Shown here: piece by piece, positions 26,148-34,676 of the stretch
How positions within the stretch are numbered: the stretch's first letter is position 1
Layout: each line of letters opens with the position of its first letter
Assembly (NCBI RefSeq): GCF_900143205.1
Contig: NZ_FRDH01000003.1
Coordinates: 744,001 to 808,000 of the forward strand
DNA: 64,000 bases
Direction: 5' to 3'
Origin: Butyrivibrio hungatei DSM 14810
GTDB lineage: Bacteria; Bacillota; Clostridia; Lachnospirales; Lachnospiraceae
Made by a program: the position numbers and the translations under genes
Notes under the pieces: model-generated
Databases searched by the model: none
Told to the model about the DNA's origin: nothing
The model's input: only the letters and a program-made list of their open reading frames with translations

Positions 26148-26176
26148 TTCACATTTTTCATTTAAATAATTATAAT
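26148..26176 (+). promoter_or_regulatory. Sigma-A promoter of metQ
   Basis: TTCACA (26148-26153) and TATAAT (26171-26176) are 17 bp apart, about 35 bp before the metQ ribosome site. No SAM riboswitch or T-box is visible; the leader is too short for one. Confidence 0.7.
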
Positions 26177-26217
26177 CATGTTCATAAATTGAATGAGAAT
26201 TCGAGGAGGAAAACAAT

Positions 26218-27141
26218 ATGAAAAAGAATATTATCGCAAGTTTAGTTTTATCCACAACTTTAGTACTCGGCTTATTGACTGGATGTGGAGATAAAGCAGG
26301 CACAGAAGCAGCTTCACAGGATGCTCATACCACAGAAACCGCTGACGTAGCGCAGGACACAGCTTCAGCTGATGCAGATAAAACTATCAGAGTTGGTGCT
26401 ACACCTGTTCCACATGCTGAAATTCTTGATAACGTAGTAAAGGATGTTCTTGCTAAGGACGGTTGGACACTTGAGACTGTAGTTTTCCAGGATTACGTTC
26501 TTCCTAATACATCACTTGAAGCTGGTGAGATCGATGCCAACTACTTCCAGACACTTGGTTACATGAACCAGCAGAACCAGGATGCAGGTCTTCACCTTGT
26601 AGCAGTTGCAGGCGTTCACATTGAGCCAATGGGCATCTACTCAGAGAAGTACACAGCAGTTGCTGATCTTCCAGACGGTGCTTCAATCGGTATTCCTAAC
26701 GATCCAGACAACGCTTCAAGAGCACTTGATCTTCTTGTTCAGAAGGGTCTTTTAACATCAAAGGGTGAATATGGTACAAGCGACAGCTACACAGAGGATT
26801 CTCTTACAAAGGATGCTGATGCCAACCCACACGGCTATGTGATCACACCACTTGAGGCAGCAAGCCTTCCACTTTCACTTCCTGATCTTGATGCTGCAGT
26901 TATCAACGGTAACTACGCACTTGAGGCTGAACTTCCAGCTAAACACCCAGCACTTGAGATTGAGGAATTCGACGAGGAGACAACAACAAAGAGAACTAAC
27001 TTCCTTGTAGTTAAGGATGGCTCACAGGATTCTGAAAAGATTCAGGCACTTGTAGCAGCACTTAACTCAGAAGAAGTACAGAAATACATCGACGCTACCT
27101 ACAAGGGAGCAGTTATCACATCATTTGTTAGTGCAGAGTAA
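26218..27141 (+). CDS. metQ: Methionine-binding lipoprotein MetQ (NlpA family)
   Basis: The product has 307 residues. A signal peptide ends at the lipobox LLTGC (Cys about 21), and a 35-residue linker rich in Thr, Ala and Asp follows. The mature part opens with IRVGATPVPHAEILDNV and has EAGEIDANYFQTLGYMNQQN and EPMGIYSEKY, all typical NlpA/MetQ motifs. It captures methionine outside the membrane for MetN and MetI encoded downstream. A GAGGAGG site precedes the ATG. A terminator and a new promoter separate it from metN. Confidence 0.9.
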   Translation: MKKNIIASLVLSTTLVLGLLTGCGDKAGTEAASQDAHTTETADVAQDTASADADKTIRVGATPVPHAEILDNVVKDVLAKDGWTLETVVFQDYVLPNTSLEAGEIDANYFQTLGYMNQQNQDAGLHLVAVAGVHIEPMGIYSEKYTAVADLPDGASIGIPNDPDNASRALDLLVQKGLLTSKGEYGTSDSYTEDSLTKDADANPHGYVITPLEAASLPLSLPDLDAAVINGNYALEAELPAKHPALEIEEFDEETTTKRTNFLVVKDGSQDSEKIQALVAALNSEEVQKYIDATYKGAVITSFVSAE

Positions 27142-27217
27142 TTCAGGTATTGAGAGTATGACAGTGTGAATTATCATTGTTCGCTCCGATATTTTTTGCA
27201 GGATACATAAGACATTT

Positions 27218-27252
27218 AAAAACCTCGGTGAGATTTACTTCCCGAGGTTTTT
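27218..27252 (+). terminator. Intrinsic terminator after metQ
   Basis: AACCTCGG (27221-27228) pairs with CCGAGGTT (27242-27249), preceded by A and followed by T residues. It ends the metQ transcript before metNI. Confidence 0.85.
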
Positions 27253-27276
27253 GAATGCCATGTATATGCAGGTCTT

Positions 27277-27305
27277 TTGTGGATAACTAACATTTATGCT
27301 ATTAT
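27277..27305 (+). promoter_or_regulatory. Predicted promoter of metNI
   Basis: TTGTGG (27277-27282) and TATTAT (27300-27305) are 17 bp apart, with TG before the -10 box (extended -10). The start point would lie about 30 bp before the metN ATG at 27341. Confidence 0.55.
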
Positions 27306-27340
27306 TAGTTATTGACTATTGTTTTTGGAGAAAAAAAGAA

Positions 27341-28312
27341 ATGATACAACTGCAGAACGTATACAAAAGATTTAATGATACGGAAGTTCTAAAAGGTATC
27401 ACCATGGATATTCAGGATGGTGAGATATTTGGAATTATTGGACAGAGCGGAGCGGGTAAGTCTACTCTTCTTAGATGCATTAATGGTCTGGAATCCTATG
27501 ACAGTGGAAAGATCATTGTTAATGGACAAGTAGTTAATATCCGTGACAAATTCTTACTCAGACAGCTTCAAAAGAGAATGGGAATGATCTTCCAGGGCTT
27601 CAATCTTTTGGAGAGACTTGATGTTTATCAAAACGTTGCTCTTCCAATGAAGTTTTGGGGAATTGATACACATACCCCTGAAGCCAAAGAAAAAATCACA
27701 AGACTTATTAAGCTTGTAGGCCTTGAGGACAAGATGCATGCTAAGCCTCGTCAGCTCTCAGGTGGACAGAAACAGAGAGTTGCTATTGCAAGAGCTTTAG
27801 TACTTGACCCTGAATTTCTTCTTTGCGACGAAGCAACCAGCGCTCTTGATCCAGAGATTACCAAGGAGATCTTAGCTCTTTTGCAAAAGATCAATCGTGA
27901 GATGGGCATTACTATCATCGTAGTTACGCACCAGATGGAGGTTGTAAAGCAGATCTGTCAGAAGGTTGCCTTCCTTAGTAATGGTAAGATGCTTGCTGTT
28001 GGTAAACCTGAGCAGCTCTTTGTATGGCCAAAGGAAATGGAGATCCGTGATTTCCTTAGAGAAGAGAGCAATAAGCTTCCTACAACCGGAATCAATCTTA
28101 AGCTCTTTTTCTTTGGAGAGGGCAATCAGCGTCCTATCGTGACACAGATGGCTCAGGAGCTTCATACAGACTTCAATATCTGTTGGGCTAAGCTTGAGGA
28201 CTTCAGAGAGGACGTTTACGGAAGCCTTGTTCTTAACATGGATGAAAAAGATTTGACAAGAGCTTGCGAATTCCTTGATAGTAAGAATGTAACCTGGGAG
28301 GTAATCAAATAA
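27341..28312 (+). CDS. metN: Methionine ABC transporter ATPase MetN
   Basis: The product has 323 residues. Walker A GQSGAGKST lies at 34-42, the signature LSGGQKQR at 139-146 and Walker B LLCDEATSALD at 160-170. Residues from about 245 form the C-terminal NIL/ACT-like domain that senses methionine and inhibits transport in this family. The start MIQLQNV at 27341 is preferred over an in-frame ATG at 27296, since the upstream residues do not fit the family. Its stop overlaps the metI start by 1 bp. Confidence 0.92.
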   Translation: MIQLQNVYKRFNDTEVLKGITMDIQDGEIFGIIGQSGAGKSTLLRCINGLESYDSGKIIVNGQVVNIRDKFLLRQLQKRMGMIFQGFNLLERLDVYQNVALPMKFWGIDTHTPEAKEKITRLIKLVGLEDKMHAKPRQLSGGQKQRVAIARALVLDPEFLLCDEATSALDPEITKEILALLQKINREMGITIIVVTHQMEVVKQICQKVAFLSNGKMLAVGKPEQLFVWPKEMEIRDFLREESNKLPTTGINLKLFFFGEGNQRPIVTQMAQELHTDFNICWAKLEDFREDVYGSLVLNMDEKDLTRACEFLDSKNVTWEVIK

Positions 28313-28974
28313 TGTCTGGAATTTTATCTACAACCGGCATGAGCTCCGTTATTATGACTGCTTTTAAGCAGACTCTTTATATGGTATTTTGGTCAACACT
28401 TTTTTCAGTTATCCTTGGCTTCATACCTGCAATCATACTGACACTTACGGCTCCTGACGGACTTAAGCCAAATAAATTTGTTTATGAGATACTTAGCTTT
28501 ATAATCAACGTTTTTAGAAGCTTCCCATTCATCATTCTTTTGGTAATCCTTATTCCATTTACCAGGATGGTTGTTGGAAAATCAATCGGAACAACAGCTT
28601 CTATCGTTCCCCTTACAGTATCTGCTATTCCTTTTATTGCAAGAGTATTTGAGACCAGCCTTCGTGAGACCAATCCTGGCGTTATTGAGGCCGCTAGATC
28701 TTTTGGAGCTTCAAACTTCCAGATTCTCATGAGAGTTTACGTTAAGGAATCTATTCCAAGAATGTTAAATGGCGTTGTTCTCCTTATCATCTCTCTTATT
28801 GGTTATTCAGCTATGGCAGGAACAGTTGGCGGCGGCGGTATCGGTGATATTGCTATTCGTTACGGATATCAGCAGTACAAGACAGAATATCTTGTTGTAT
28901 GTTCATTGGTACTTATCGCTTTTGTTCAGCTAATCCAGTCAATTGGAAATTTGATGTACAAGAAAATGTCTTAA
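28312..28974 (+). CDS. metI: Methionine ABC transporter permease MetI
   Basis: The product has 220 residues with five membrane helices. The ATPase-coupling EAA loop reads EAARSFGASNFQILMRVYVKE, split here as EAARSFGASN at about 121-130. RSFPFIILLVILIPFTR and GGGGIGDIAIRYGYQ are typical of MetI. It forms the channel of the methionine importer. It starts at the stop of metN (TAATG) and is closed by a strong terminator. Confidence 0.92.
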   Translation: MSGILSTTGMSSVIMTAFKQTLYMVFWSTLFSVILGFIPAIILTLTAPDGLKPNKFVYEILSFIINVFRSFPFIILLVILIPFTRMVVGKSIGTTASIVPLTVSAIPFIARVFETSLRETNPGVIEAARSFGASNFQILMRVYVKESIPRMLNGVVLLIISLIGYSAMAGTVGGGGIGDIAIRYGYQQYKTEYLVVCSLVLIAFVQLIQSIGNLMYKKMS

Positions 28975-28980
28975 ACATAG

Positions 28981-29009
28981 AAAAAAAGGGACCTTGCGGT
29001 CCCTTTTTT
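28981..29009. terminator. Bidirectional intrinsic terminator
   Basis: GGGACC (28988-28993) and GGTCCC (28998-29003) form the stem around TTGC, with seven A residues before and six T residues after. It serves metI and, from the other side, the methyltransferase gene ending at 29008. Confidence 0.88.
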
Positions 29010-29793
29010 ATTGGCAAATAAACATTCCATATTCTTTAGGAAGATCAACTGCCTCATCTTCTATATGTTCTTTTAGTATTTCACGGATCTTTTCTACAGG
29101 CAGATCAAGGATTACCTTGAAGGAAGCAAGGCTTCGAAGGTACTCAACAAGATCTTCTACATCTGTTACATGAAGTGAATCCTCATAAAAAGCTGTCTTA
29201 ACATCTGCAAAGGATTTACTCAGTACAGCGCCTCCGTTCTGCATAGTAAAGTTATGATTTGGTTTAAACTCTTCTCCTCCAAGCTCAAACCACTCAGCAA
29301 GAAGCTCTGGGAAGTTGTTCTCTCCAAGTGTAGCGCAGTAGAACACTCCACCTGGCTTTAACACTCTTCTAACCTCTCTTATGCCTCTATCAATATCTGG
29401 AACGTGGTAGAGCATTGAATTTGCGATCACCACGTCAAAGCTATTTTCTTCAAAAGGAAGATACTGAATATCTGCCTGAATATATTCGATGTTATCTCTT
29501 TCTCCAAGGTTATTCCTTGCTGTCTCAAGCATTCCCTCAGAAAAATCTGTAAGTACAAGCTTGCCACATCTTGAAACCATATCCTCATGATTTTCCCAAA
29601 GTCCGCCTGTACCGCAACCAAGCTCAAGTACTTTCATTCCTCTTTTGATATTGTAGTTAGAAATTATCCAGTTACTATAACCCTGCTTGTTTGTTGAATA
29701 TTTATTATGAAATCCAATACGGATATCAAGTCCCTTTGATGTCGCGTACTGCTTTTTTACTGCCTCTGTATCATTTGAACTTCCAAAATGCAT
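29008..29793 (-). CDS. Class I SAM-dependent methyltransferase
   Basis: The product has 261 residues. Motif I VLELGCGTGGLWE lies at about 55-67. TDFSEGMLETAR and IQADIQYLPFEENSFDVVIANSML follow, the usual order of the UbiE/Methyltransf_11 group. It starts MHFGSSNDTEAVKKQYATSKGLDIRIGFH, split here, a form seen in small-molecule methyltransferases of Clostridia. The substrate cannot be told. It ends in the terminator shared with metI and lies 30 bp after the HAD gene, so they may be co-transcribed. Confidence 0.8.
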   Translation of the reverse strand: MHFGSSNDTEAVKKQYATSKGLDIRIGFHNKYSTNKQGYSNWIISNYNIKRGMKVLELGCGTGGLWENHEDMVSRCGKLVLTDFSEGMLETARNNLGERDNIEYIQADIQYLPFEENSFDVVIANSMLYHVPDIDRGIREVRRVLKPGGVFYCATLGENNFPELLAEWFELGGEEFKPNHNFTMQNGGAVLSKSFADVKTAFYEDSLHVTDVEDLVEYLRSLASFKVILDLPVEKIREILKEHIEDEAVDLPKEYGMFICQ

Positions 29794-29823
29794 TATAATG
29801 TTTCCCCTATCGTAGTCATTTTT

Positions 29824-30480
29824 TTATTCTTCCTGTAAATACCTTTTTACTTCAAAAAGGTCAGTGCAGATCTCTTCAGACAGATTCTTCATTTCCTCAT
29901 TTTCAGGAAGTAGATCAGGCACCATTATTGGCTTAAGGCCTCCTCTACTTGCTGCCCTGATTCCATTATATGAATCTTCTATAGCATAGGCTCTTGCTGG
30001 CGATACGCCTGTTTTAACACAAGCCAGTAAAAAAATATCTGGTTCCGGTTTACTTTTTATGACCATATCACCAGTAATGATCTCGTCAAAAAATGAAAGT
30101 AGCTCTGCGTCACGAAGCTGATTTACAACGGTCTGTCTCCTTGTAGAAGATGCAAGTGCTATCTTCTTACCATTCATCTTTAAAAAGACAAGTAGCTGTA
30201 AAACTCCCTCTTTAACAGGAAGCTTTCCGCCATCGTATCTTTCATGATACATCTGTGAGGCTTCCCCAGCGTATTTATCATACGGAAAATCTTCACCGTA
30301 GGCTTCTAGCATTATCTCTTTGGTCTTGGCTGCATTGGTTCCGCAACAGGCAAGATACGGCTCTTCTATGTTCTTTATGCCATACTTCTGTGCAAGTTCC
30401 AGCCAGCAGTCCATGGTTGCTTTTTCTGAGTCAAAGATAACGCCATCCATGTCAAAAACAACTGCATCAAAATCTTTCAT
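29824..30480 (-). CDS. HAD-superfamily phosphatase, beta-phosphoglucomutase-like
   Basis: The product has 218 residues. Motif I FDMDGVIFDSE (about 9-19) holds both catalytic Asp residues. The cap domain follows, then motif II IALASSTRR, the Lys of motif III in KSKPEPDIF, and motif IV IEDSYNGIRAA. This is the subfamily IA pattern. Substrates are usually sugar phosphates. GGGGAGATG precedes the ATG. It lies between the flavin reductase and methyltransferase genes. Confidence 0.82.
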   Translation of the reverse strand: MKDFDAVVFDMDGVIFDSEKATMDCWLELAQKYGIKNIEEPYLACCGTNAAKTKEIMLEAYGEDFPYDKYAGEASQMYHERYDGGKLPVKEGVLQLLVFLKMNGKKIALASSTRRQTVVNQLRDAELLSFFDEIITGDMVIKSKPEPDIFLLACVKTGVSPARAYAIEDSYNGIRAASRGGLKPIMVPDLLPENEEMKNLSEEICTDLFEVKRYLQEE

Positions 30481-30550
30481 AACATCTCCCCATAAAGTTT
30501 GTGCCTTATCTTGCTGTCATAACAAATCCTTCAATCTTGATATTCCCCAA

Positions 30551-31090
30551 TCAAATTCCTCCGCAAAAATCTATTATTTCCTGCTTTCTTGGTTCTACAT
30601 TTTCTTTGTATTCAACCTGACAAAGCCCCATATGGCCTGCTGCCTCGATTTCAAGATGTCCATAGAAATGCTCGATACTCTGAATGATCCTCTCACACTC
30701 TGGCATGCTTGGTCCTGTCCTAAGGGCAATTGCATAGCCTCTTTTACCAGAACTGATAGTAGCGTGCGGTTCATGAGTATTGCACCATGGTGTACACCTG
30801 TCGATAAAAGCCTTGTACTGTCCTGGAATATCTGCCCAATAGGATGGTGATACTGAAACTATCACGTCTGCAGCATCAAACTCATTCATGATAACTGGGA
30901 CGTCATCATCCATCACACACTTTGCTGTCGTGTGGCAAGACCTGCAGCCTTTACAGAAACTAAAGTCATAATCGTCAATGCAGATACTCTTAACATCGTA
31001 CTTATCTGATAGTTCTTTGGAAACGATGCTTACTATCTCGGCTGTTGCGCCATTCCTAACTGGACTACAGTTGATAACCAAGGCTTTCAT
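30551..31090 (-). CDS. NADPH-dependent FMN reductase/flavodoxin-like protein
   Basis: The product has 179 residues. It opens VINCSPVRNGATAEIVSIV, the FMN phosphate loop of the NADPH-dependent FMN reductase family. CKGCRSCHTTAKCVMDDD follows at about 47-64, a cysteine-rich stretch common in iron-sulfur-flavoprotein-like members. SPSYWADIPGQYKAFIDR is the next family motif. It is a cytoplasmic flavin-dependent reductase of unknown substrate. AGGAGGTAAGCCC precedes the start. Gaps on both sides are small. Confidence 0.78.
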   Translation of the reverse strand: MKALVINCSPVRNGATAEIVSIVSKELSDKYDVKSICIDDYDFSFCKGCRSCHTTAKCVMDDDVPVIMNEFDAADVIVSVSPSYWADIPGQYKAFIDRCTPWCNTHEPHATISSGKRGYAIALRTGPSMPECERIIQSIEHFYGHLEIEAAGHMGLCQVEYKENVEPRKQEIIDFCGGI

Positions 31091-31174
31091 GGGCTTACCT
31101 CCTATGAATACTTGTGCATTCTAACACGTTAGCAGAATGAAGAGTGTAAAGCAAGGTGTATTTTAGCATTTTTG

Positions 31175-31213
31175 TTGAAAAAATAGACCTATATCTAAGA
31201 TACAGGCCTATTT
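31175..31213 (-). terminator. Intrinsic terminator of the MATE gene
   Basis: On the minus strand AATAGGCCTGTATC pairs with GATATAGGTCTATT around TTA, followed by TTTT. The stem has two mismatched pairs. It lies 17 bp after the MATE stop at 31230. Confidence 0.8.
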
Positions 31214-31229
31214 AGTAATTTCATTTATG

Positions 31230-32585
31230 TTAGTCAACAAACTTTTTGAGCTCTGAATGTGCAAGTGGTATAGCCAGTGCAAAAGCGCACACATCTGCGC
31301 AAGACTGAGCCATCTCAACTCCTGTAAGTCCCAGGATCATTGGCAGGATCAAGATCATAGGAATGAAGAATATTCCGTTTCTTGATGAAGCCATGATCGA
31401 AGCCTTAATCCCCTTACCAATTGATTGAAGCATCATGTTACTGATAACGATAACTCCTGAAAGTGGCAATGTCACAGATTGAAATCTAAGGGCTGCCACG
31501 CCTACCTTTATGGCATCAGGATTTTTTGAAAATACTGATATGATGTCAGGCGCAAAAGAAAAACATGTAACACCGATAAGTACCAAGAAGATTGTTGAGT
31601 ACTTTACACAAAACATAAATCCCTCTTTTACCCTCTTAGTAAGACCGGCTCCGTAGTTGAAAGAGCAAACTGGCTGATAACCCTGGCCAAAGCCGATAAG
31701 CGCTGAAGCCATCATGATCATAACTCTGGAAGCTACTGACATTCCTGCTATTGCTGCATCTGCGCCAAGAGCTCCTGCTGTTCTATTGAGGATCAGTGTG
31801 GATATTGCAGCCATTCCCTGTCTGAAAAGAGATGGAGCTCCGCCGTTTACGATCTCTAAGAGATAGTGCTTGTTTAGATGCACATTACCTATGCTAAGCT
31901 TGATATTTTCGCCTTTGCTGGTTCCTATCAAAAGAACTATGAAACTTGTGCACTGTCCCATTACCGTAGCAATAGCGGCCCCCCTGACCTCCATGTGTAA
32001 TCCAAGGATAAGAAGTGGATCTAAGACCATGTTCATAACTGCGCCGCACATAAGCCCTACCATAGCATATACGGCGCTTCCCTGGAACCTGAGCTGATTG
32101 TTGATAACAAACTGAGCCATCATAAATGGTGCGCCAAACAGAATGATCCTCATGTAGTCCTGAGTAAACTTCATAGTAGAGTCGGTTGCACCAAGGAAAC
32201 GTGCTATAGGTTCAACATAGATATTACCTACGATTGCAAAGATAACTCCGAGGATCAGTGCAAGAGCAAAGCCTGTTGAAGCCATTTCATTTGCTTCTTT
32301 GTGGTTGCCTGCTCCAAGCATTCTTGATAAGTAGTTGCCAGATCCATGTCCGCAAAAAAAGCCTGTAGCCTGAATGAGCGCCATAACAGTAAATACAAGT
32401 CCAACTGAAGCAGTAGCTGAAGTGTTAATAGCTGAGTCGCTTGAAACCCTTGCTACAAAGAAAGTATCTGCTGTGTTATAGATTGCCGTTACCATCATGC
32501 TTATGATCGTCGGAACTGAAAGCGACAAAATAAGCTTTGGTATTGGTGTTGTTGTTAAATATTCTCGTCTGTTTTGTAATGCCAT
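31230..32585 (-). CDS. MATE-family multidrug/sodium exporter
   Basis: The product has 451 residues with twelve membrane helices in two similar halves. Typical pieces are PTIISMMVTAIYNTADTFFV (about 25-44), GLMCGAVMNMVLDPLLI and GFGQGYQPVCSFNYGAG, as in the NorM/DinF branch of Clostridia. Such proteins export cationic compounds using a sodium or proton gradient. The substrate is unknown. It has its own terminator and lies between the flavin reductase and DUF2130 genes. Confidence 0.88.
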   Translation of the reverse strand: MALQNRREYLTTTPIPKLILSLSVPTIISMMVTAIYNTADTFFVARVSSDSAINTSATASVGLVFTVMALIQATGFFCGHGSGNYLSRMLGAGNHKEANEMASTGFALALILGVIFAIVGNIYVEPIARFLGATDSTMKFTQDYMRIILFGAPFMMAQFVINNQLRFQGSAVYAMVGLMCGAVMNMVLDPLLILGLHMEVRGAAIATVMGQCTSFIVLLIGTSKGENIKLSIGNVHLNKHYLLEIVNGGAPSLFRQGMAAISTLILNRTAGALGADAAIAGMSVASRVMIMMASALIGFGQGYQPVCSFNYGAGLTKRVKEGFMFCVKYSTIFLVLIGVTCFSFAPDIISVFSKNPDAIKVGVAALRFQSVTLPLSGVIVISNMMLQSIGKGIKASIMASSRNGIFFIPMILILPMILGLTGVEMAQSCADVCAFALAIPLAHSELKKFVD

Positions 32586-32632
32586 TACAATGTCCTAACC
32601 TTTTTATTTCTCACAAGTTATGAATTATACAC

Positions 32633-33946
32633 TTATGAGTTAAGCTCTTCAAATTTAGCTTTCATAGTAGGATTATTCTTGGTAAGTTTCTTGACACTTA
32701 CATCCTCTACCTTGCTATTAGCGATTCTGAGCTGATTGTCACTTCCAAGGAGCTCTTTTTTAACCTTTTCAAGGTGCTGGATCGTCTTGTCTATCTCATC
32801 AATGGCATTGTCAAAATGTTTGTGAGCAATGTCATAGTTTCGGCTAAAGTCATCCTTGAACTTCATAAGGCTGTCTTCAAAGTTTGAAATATCGATATCC
32901 TGATTCTTGACCGTAGCAAGCTCCTGCTTGTACATAAGGGCATTCATTGCTGCATTTCTAAGAAGTGTGATCATCGGAATAAAGCACTGTGGCCTTACAA
33001 CATACATCTTGTCATACTTGTAAGAAACATCAACGATTCCCGCATTGTAAAGTTCACTGTCGCTCTCAAGCATAGAAACTAAAACTGCATATTCACAGTT
33101 CTTTTCCTTTCTATCTTTATCAAGTTCCTTGAAGAAGTCCTCATTCTTGTGCTTGGTGGCTGTCTCGTCCATCTCATTCTTCATCTCAAACATGATGGAA
33201 ATGATCTCAACGCCATTCTCATCGCACTCTCTATAGATGTAATCGCCCTTACTGCCTGTTCTTGCGTCATTATCCTTCTCAAAATAAGCGTTTTTAAAAG
33301 CTGTGGCTCTGAGCTGATTGAACTGAATCTCGCAGTGCTGCTCTAAGGTTTCGCCCACCATCTTAGTAGACATCTTAGTTTTAAGGTCCTTGTAGAACTC
33401 AACCTCTTTTTCCTTCTGCTCTAAGAGAACCTTGCCCTTTTCTTTTTCCTGTAAAAGAGCTGACTCAAGCTCTCTGTTCTTTTCATTAAAGGAGTTTTCG
33501 AGGGCATGCTTTTCATCTTCTACTTTCTTGACCGCTTCAAGGACAGCAAGTTTTTGCTTGTCATCAAAAGCGCTTAGCTCGTGCTGAAGCTTGTTTTTTT
33601 CTTCTTCACTCTTCCTTAGCTTGTCCTTTATTTCTTCCAACTGCTCAGCATGCTCATGGCTTAGTTTTTCTATCTTTTCAAACTGAGAAGTCTTTATCTT
33701 CTCGATTTCCTTTGTCAGCTCTTCTTTTTCTTTTTCATACTGCTGCCTGGTTTTAAGCGTAATCTTATCTTCCTGTGCAGCGAGCTCTATTTCGTGCTCT
33801 TTTTGAAGGTGCTTCTCAAGCTCACTAGTACGCTCTCTTAAGTCTTTTTCGAATTCTTTATCCCTGATCTGCTTAACTATTGAGCTAAGCTCTGTATCAT
33901 CAACTGTAAACGCCTGTCCGCAGTGTGGACATTTGAGTTCTGCCAT
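32633..33946 (-). CDS. DUF2130-family coiled-coil protein
   Basis: The product has 437 residues. It opens with a zinc-ribbon-like start, MAELKCPHCGQAFTV. A long charged coiled coil runs from about 25 to 185, and a globular region follows, with KGDYIYRECDENGVEIISIMFEMKNE. That part matches DUF2130 (PF09903), whose GDYIY and EMKNE segments look like a restriction-endonuclease core; RmuC-like proteins share this shape. Function is unproven. The ATG at 33946 has GAGGTAGAGG upstream, and an in-frame ATG at 33973 lacks a site. It is monocistronic and divergent from the nuclease-like gene. Confidence 0.78.
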   Translation of the reverse strand: MAELKCPHCGQAFTVDDTELSSIVKQIRDKEFEKDLRERTSELEKHLQKEHEIELAAQEDKITLKTRQQYEKEKEELTKEIEKIKTSQFEKIEKLSHEHAEQLEEIKDKLRKSEEEKNKLQHELSAFDDKQKLAVLEAVKKVEDEKHALENSFNEKNRELESALLQEKEKGKVLLEQKEKEVEFYKDLKTKMSTKMVGETLEQHCEIQFNQLRATAFKNAYFEKDNDARTGSKGDYIYRECDENGVEIISIMFEMKNEMDETATKHKNEDFFKELDKDRKEKNCEYAVLVSMLESDSELYNAGIVDVSYKYDKMYVVRPQCFIPMITLLRNAAMNALMYKQELATVKNQDIDISNFEDSLMKFKDDFSRNYDIAHKHFDNAIDEIDKTIQHLEKVKKELLGSDNQLRIANSKVEDVSVKKLTKNNPTMKAKFEELNS

Positions 33947-34001
33947 AGCCTCTACCTCTCTGTAATCTTTCACGTTTATTGTAAACTACACAAGCAAGTT
34001 A

Positions 34002-34031
34002 ATTATACCATGAGCGCGTCGCCATGCGCTC
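34002..34031 (-). promoter_or_regulatory. Extended -10 promoter with upstream palindrome (DUF2130 gene)
   Basis: On the minus strand TGGTATAAT (34010-34002) is an extended -10 box. The palindrome GAGCGC/GCGCTC at 34012-34031, with an 8-bp spacer, covers the -35 region and could be an operator or a small hairpin. Confidence 0.5.
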
Positions 34032-34064
34032 CTTTTGTTATGTGCCAAGTTTATTATTTCTGTG

Positions 34065-34472
34065 TTAGCCTTATATTTCTTATTGACGTTTTTAGGCTAA
34101 AGTCTTTTCTTCATTTAAAGCTATGATTTTGTAATTGTTTAGCCAAATCTTGTAATTTATATCTTTTAGGCTAATAATAATTTCTCTATTACCTGCTACT
34201 CTGTATCTATATTTAGCCTGTTTTGGGCCATTACTACCAATTAGGCTAAATATATTCATACAATTCTCTTTCTTACTTAGCTATTTCATTAGCCTATTTC
34301 ATTGTAAATTTCTAACTAGGCTAATAGTTCTCATATGAAGCTCATCTTGTATCAATTTTTCTTTAGCCTATCTCATTACAAATTATCAACTAGGCTAATA
34401 GTTCTCATATGAAACTCGTCTTGTTTCAATTTTTCTTTAGCCTATCTCATTACAAATTATTAACTAGGCTAA
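34065..34472. repeat. TTAGCC/GGCTAA periodic array B (6 elements)
   Basis: Elements are at 34065-34100, 34139-34174, 34213-34249, 34289-34324, 34363-34398 and 34437-34472. All are 36 bp except the third, which is 37 bp. All twelve end words are exact. Start-to-start steps are 74, 74, 76, 74 and 74 bp. The last three elements and their 38-bp spacers (TAGTTCTCATATGAA start) are near-identical and so recently duplicated. The first three share only the ends. The array fills the gap 33947-34676 between two divergent promoters, so neither neighbour transcribes it. Confidence 0.88.
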
Positions 34473-34557
34473 TAGTTCTCATATGAAACTCATCTTGTTT
34501 CCTAGCTAAGCATAATCAGATACAACAACTGGATTCATGTAAAAAAATAATTTTCAT

Positions 34558-34586
34558 TTGACACCATGTCATTAGCCTAATATAAT
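34558..34586 (+). promoter_or_regulatory. Consensus sigma-A promoter of the nuclease-like gene with a TTAGCC half-site
   Basis: TTGACA (34558-34563) and TATAAT (34581-34586) are both perfect and 17 bp apart. The spacer contains TTAGCC at 34572-34577, the end word of the array elements, with no clear GGCTAA partner. The leader of about 85 nt carries a hairpin (GTGTGTT/AACACAC, about 34615-34650). A perfect promoter for a nuclease-like gene suggests it is normally held down by a repressor; that is inference. Confidence 0.8.
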
Positions 34587-34676
34587 GACTTCTGTTCATG
34601 CTCTAATTTTGCAAAAGTGTGTTCCACTTCTAGGAATTCAACACACACTATTTCACATTATTGAATGAGAGGAAAT

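Noticed and set aside
26111-26217. SAM riboswitch or T-box before metQ
   Set aside because: The leader after the predicted start point is only about 35 nt.
34065-34472. Array B as a CRISPR array
   Set aside because: Length and period look CRISPR-like (36-bp units, 38-bp spacing), but the units share only six-base ends, the last spacers are duplicates of each other, and no cas gene lies in the window.
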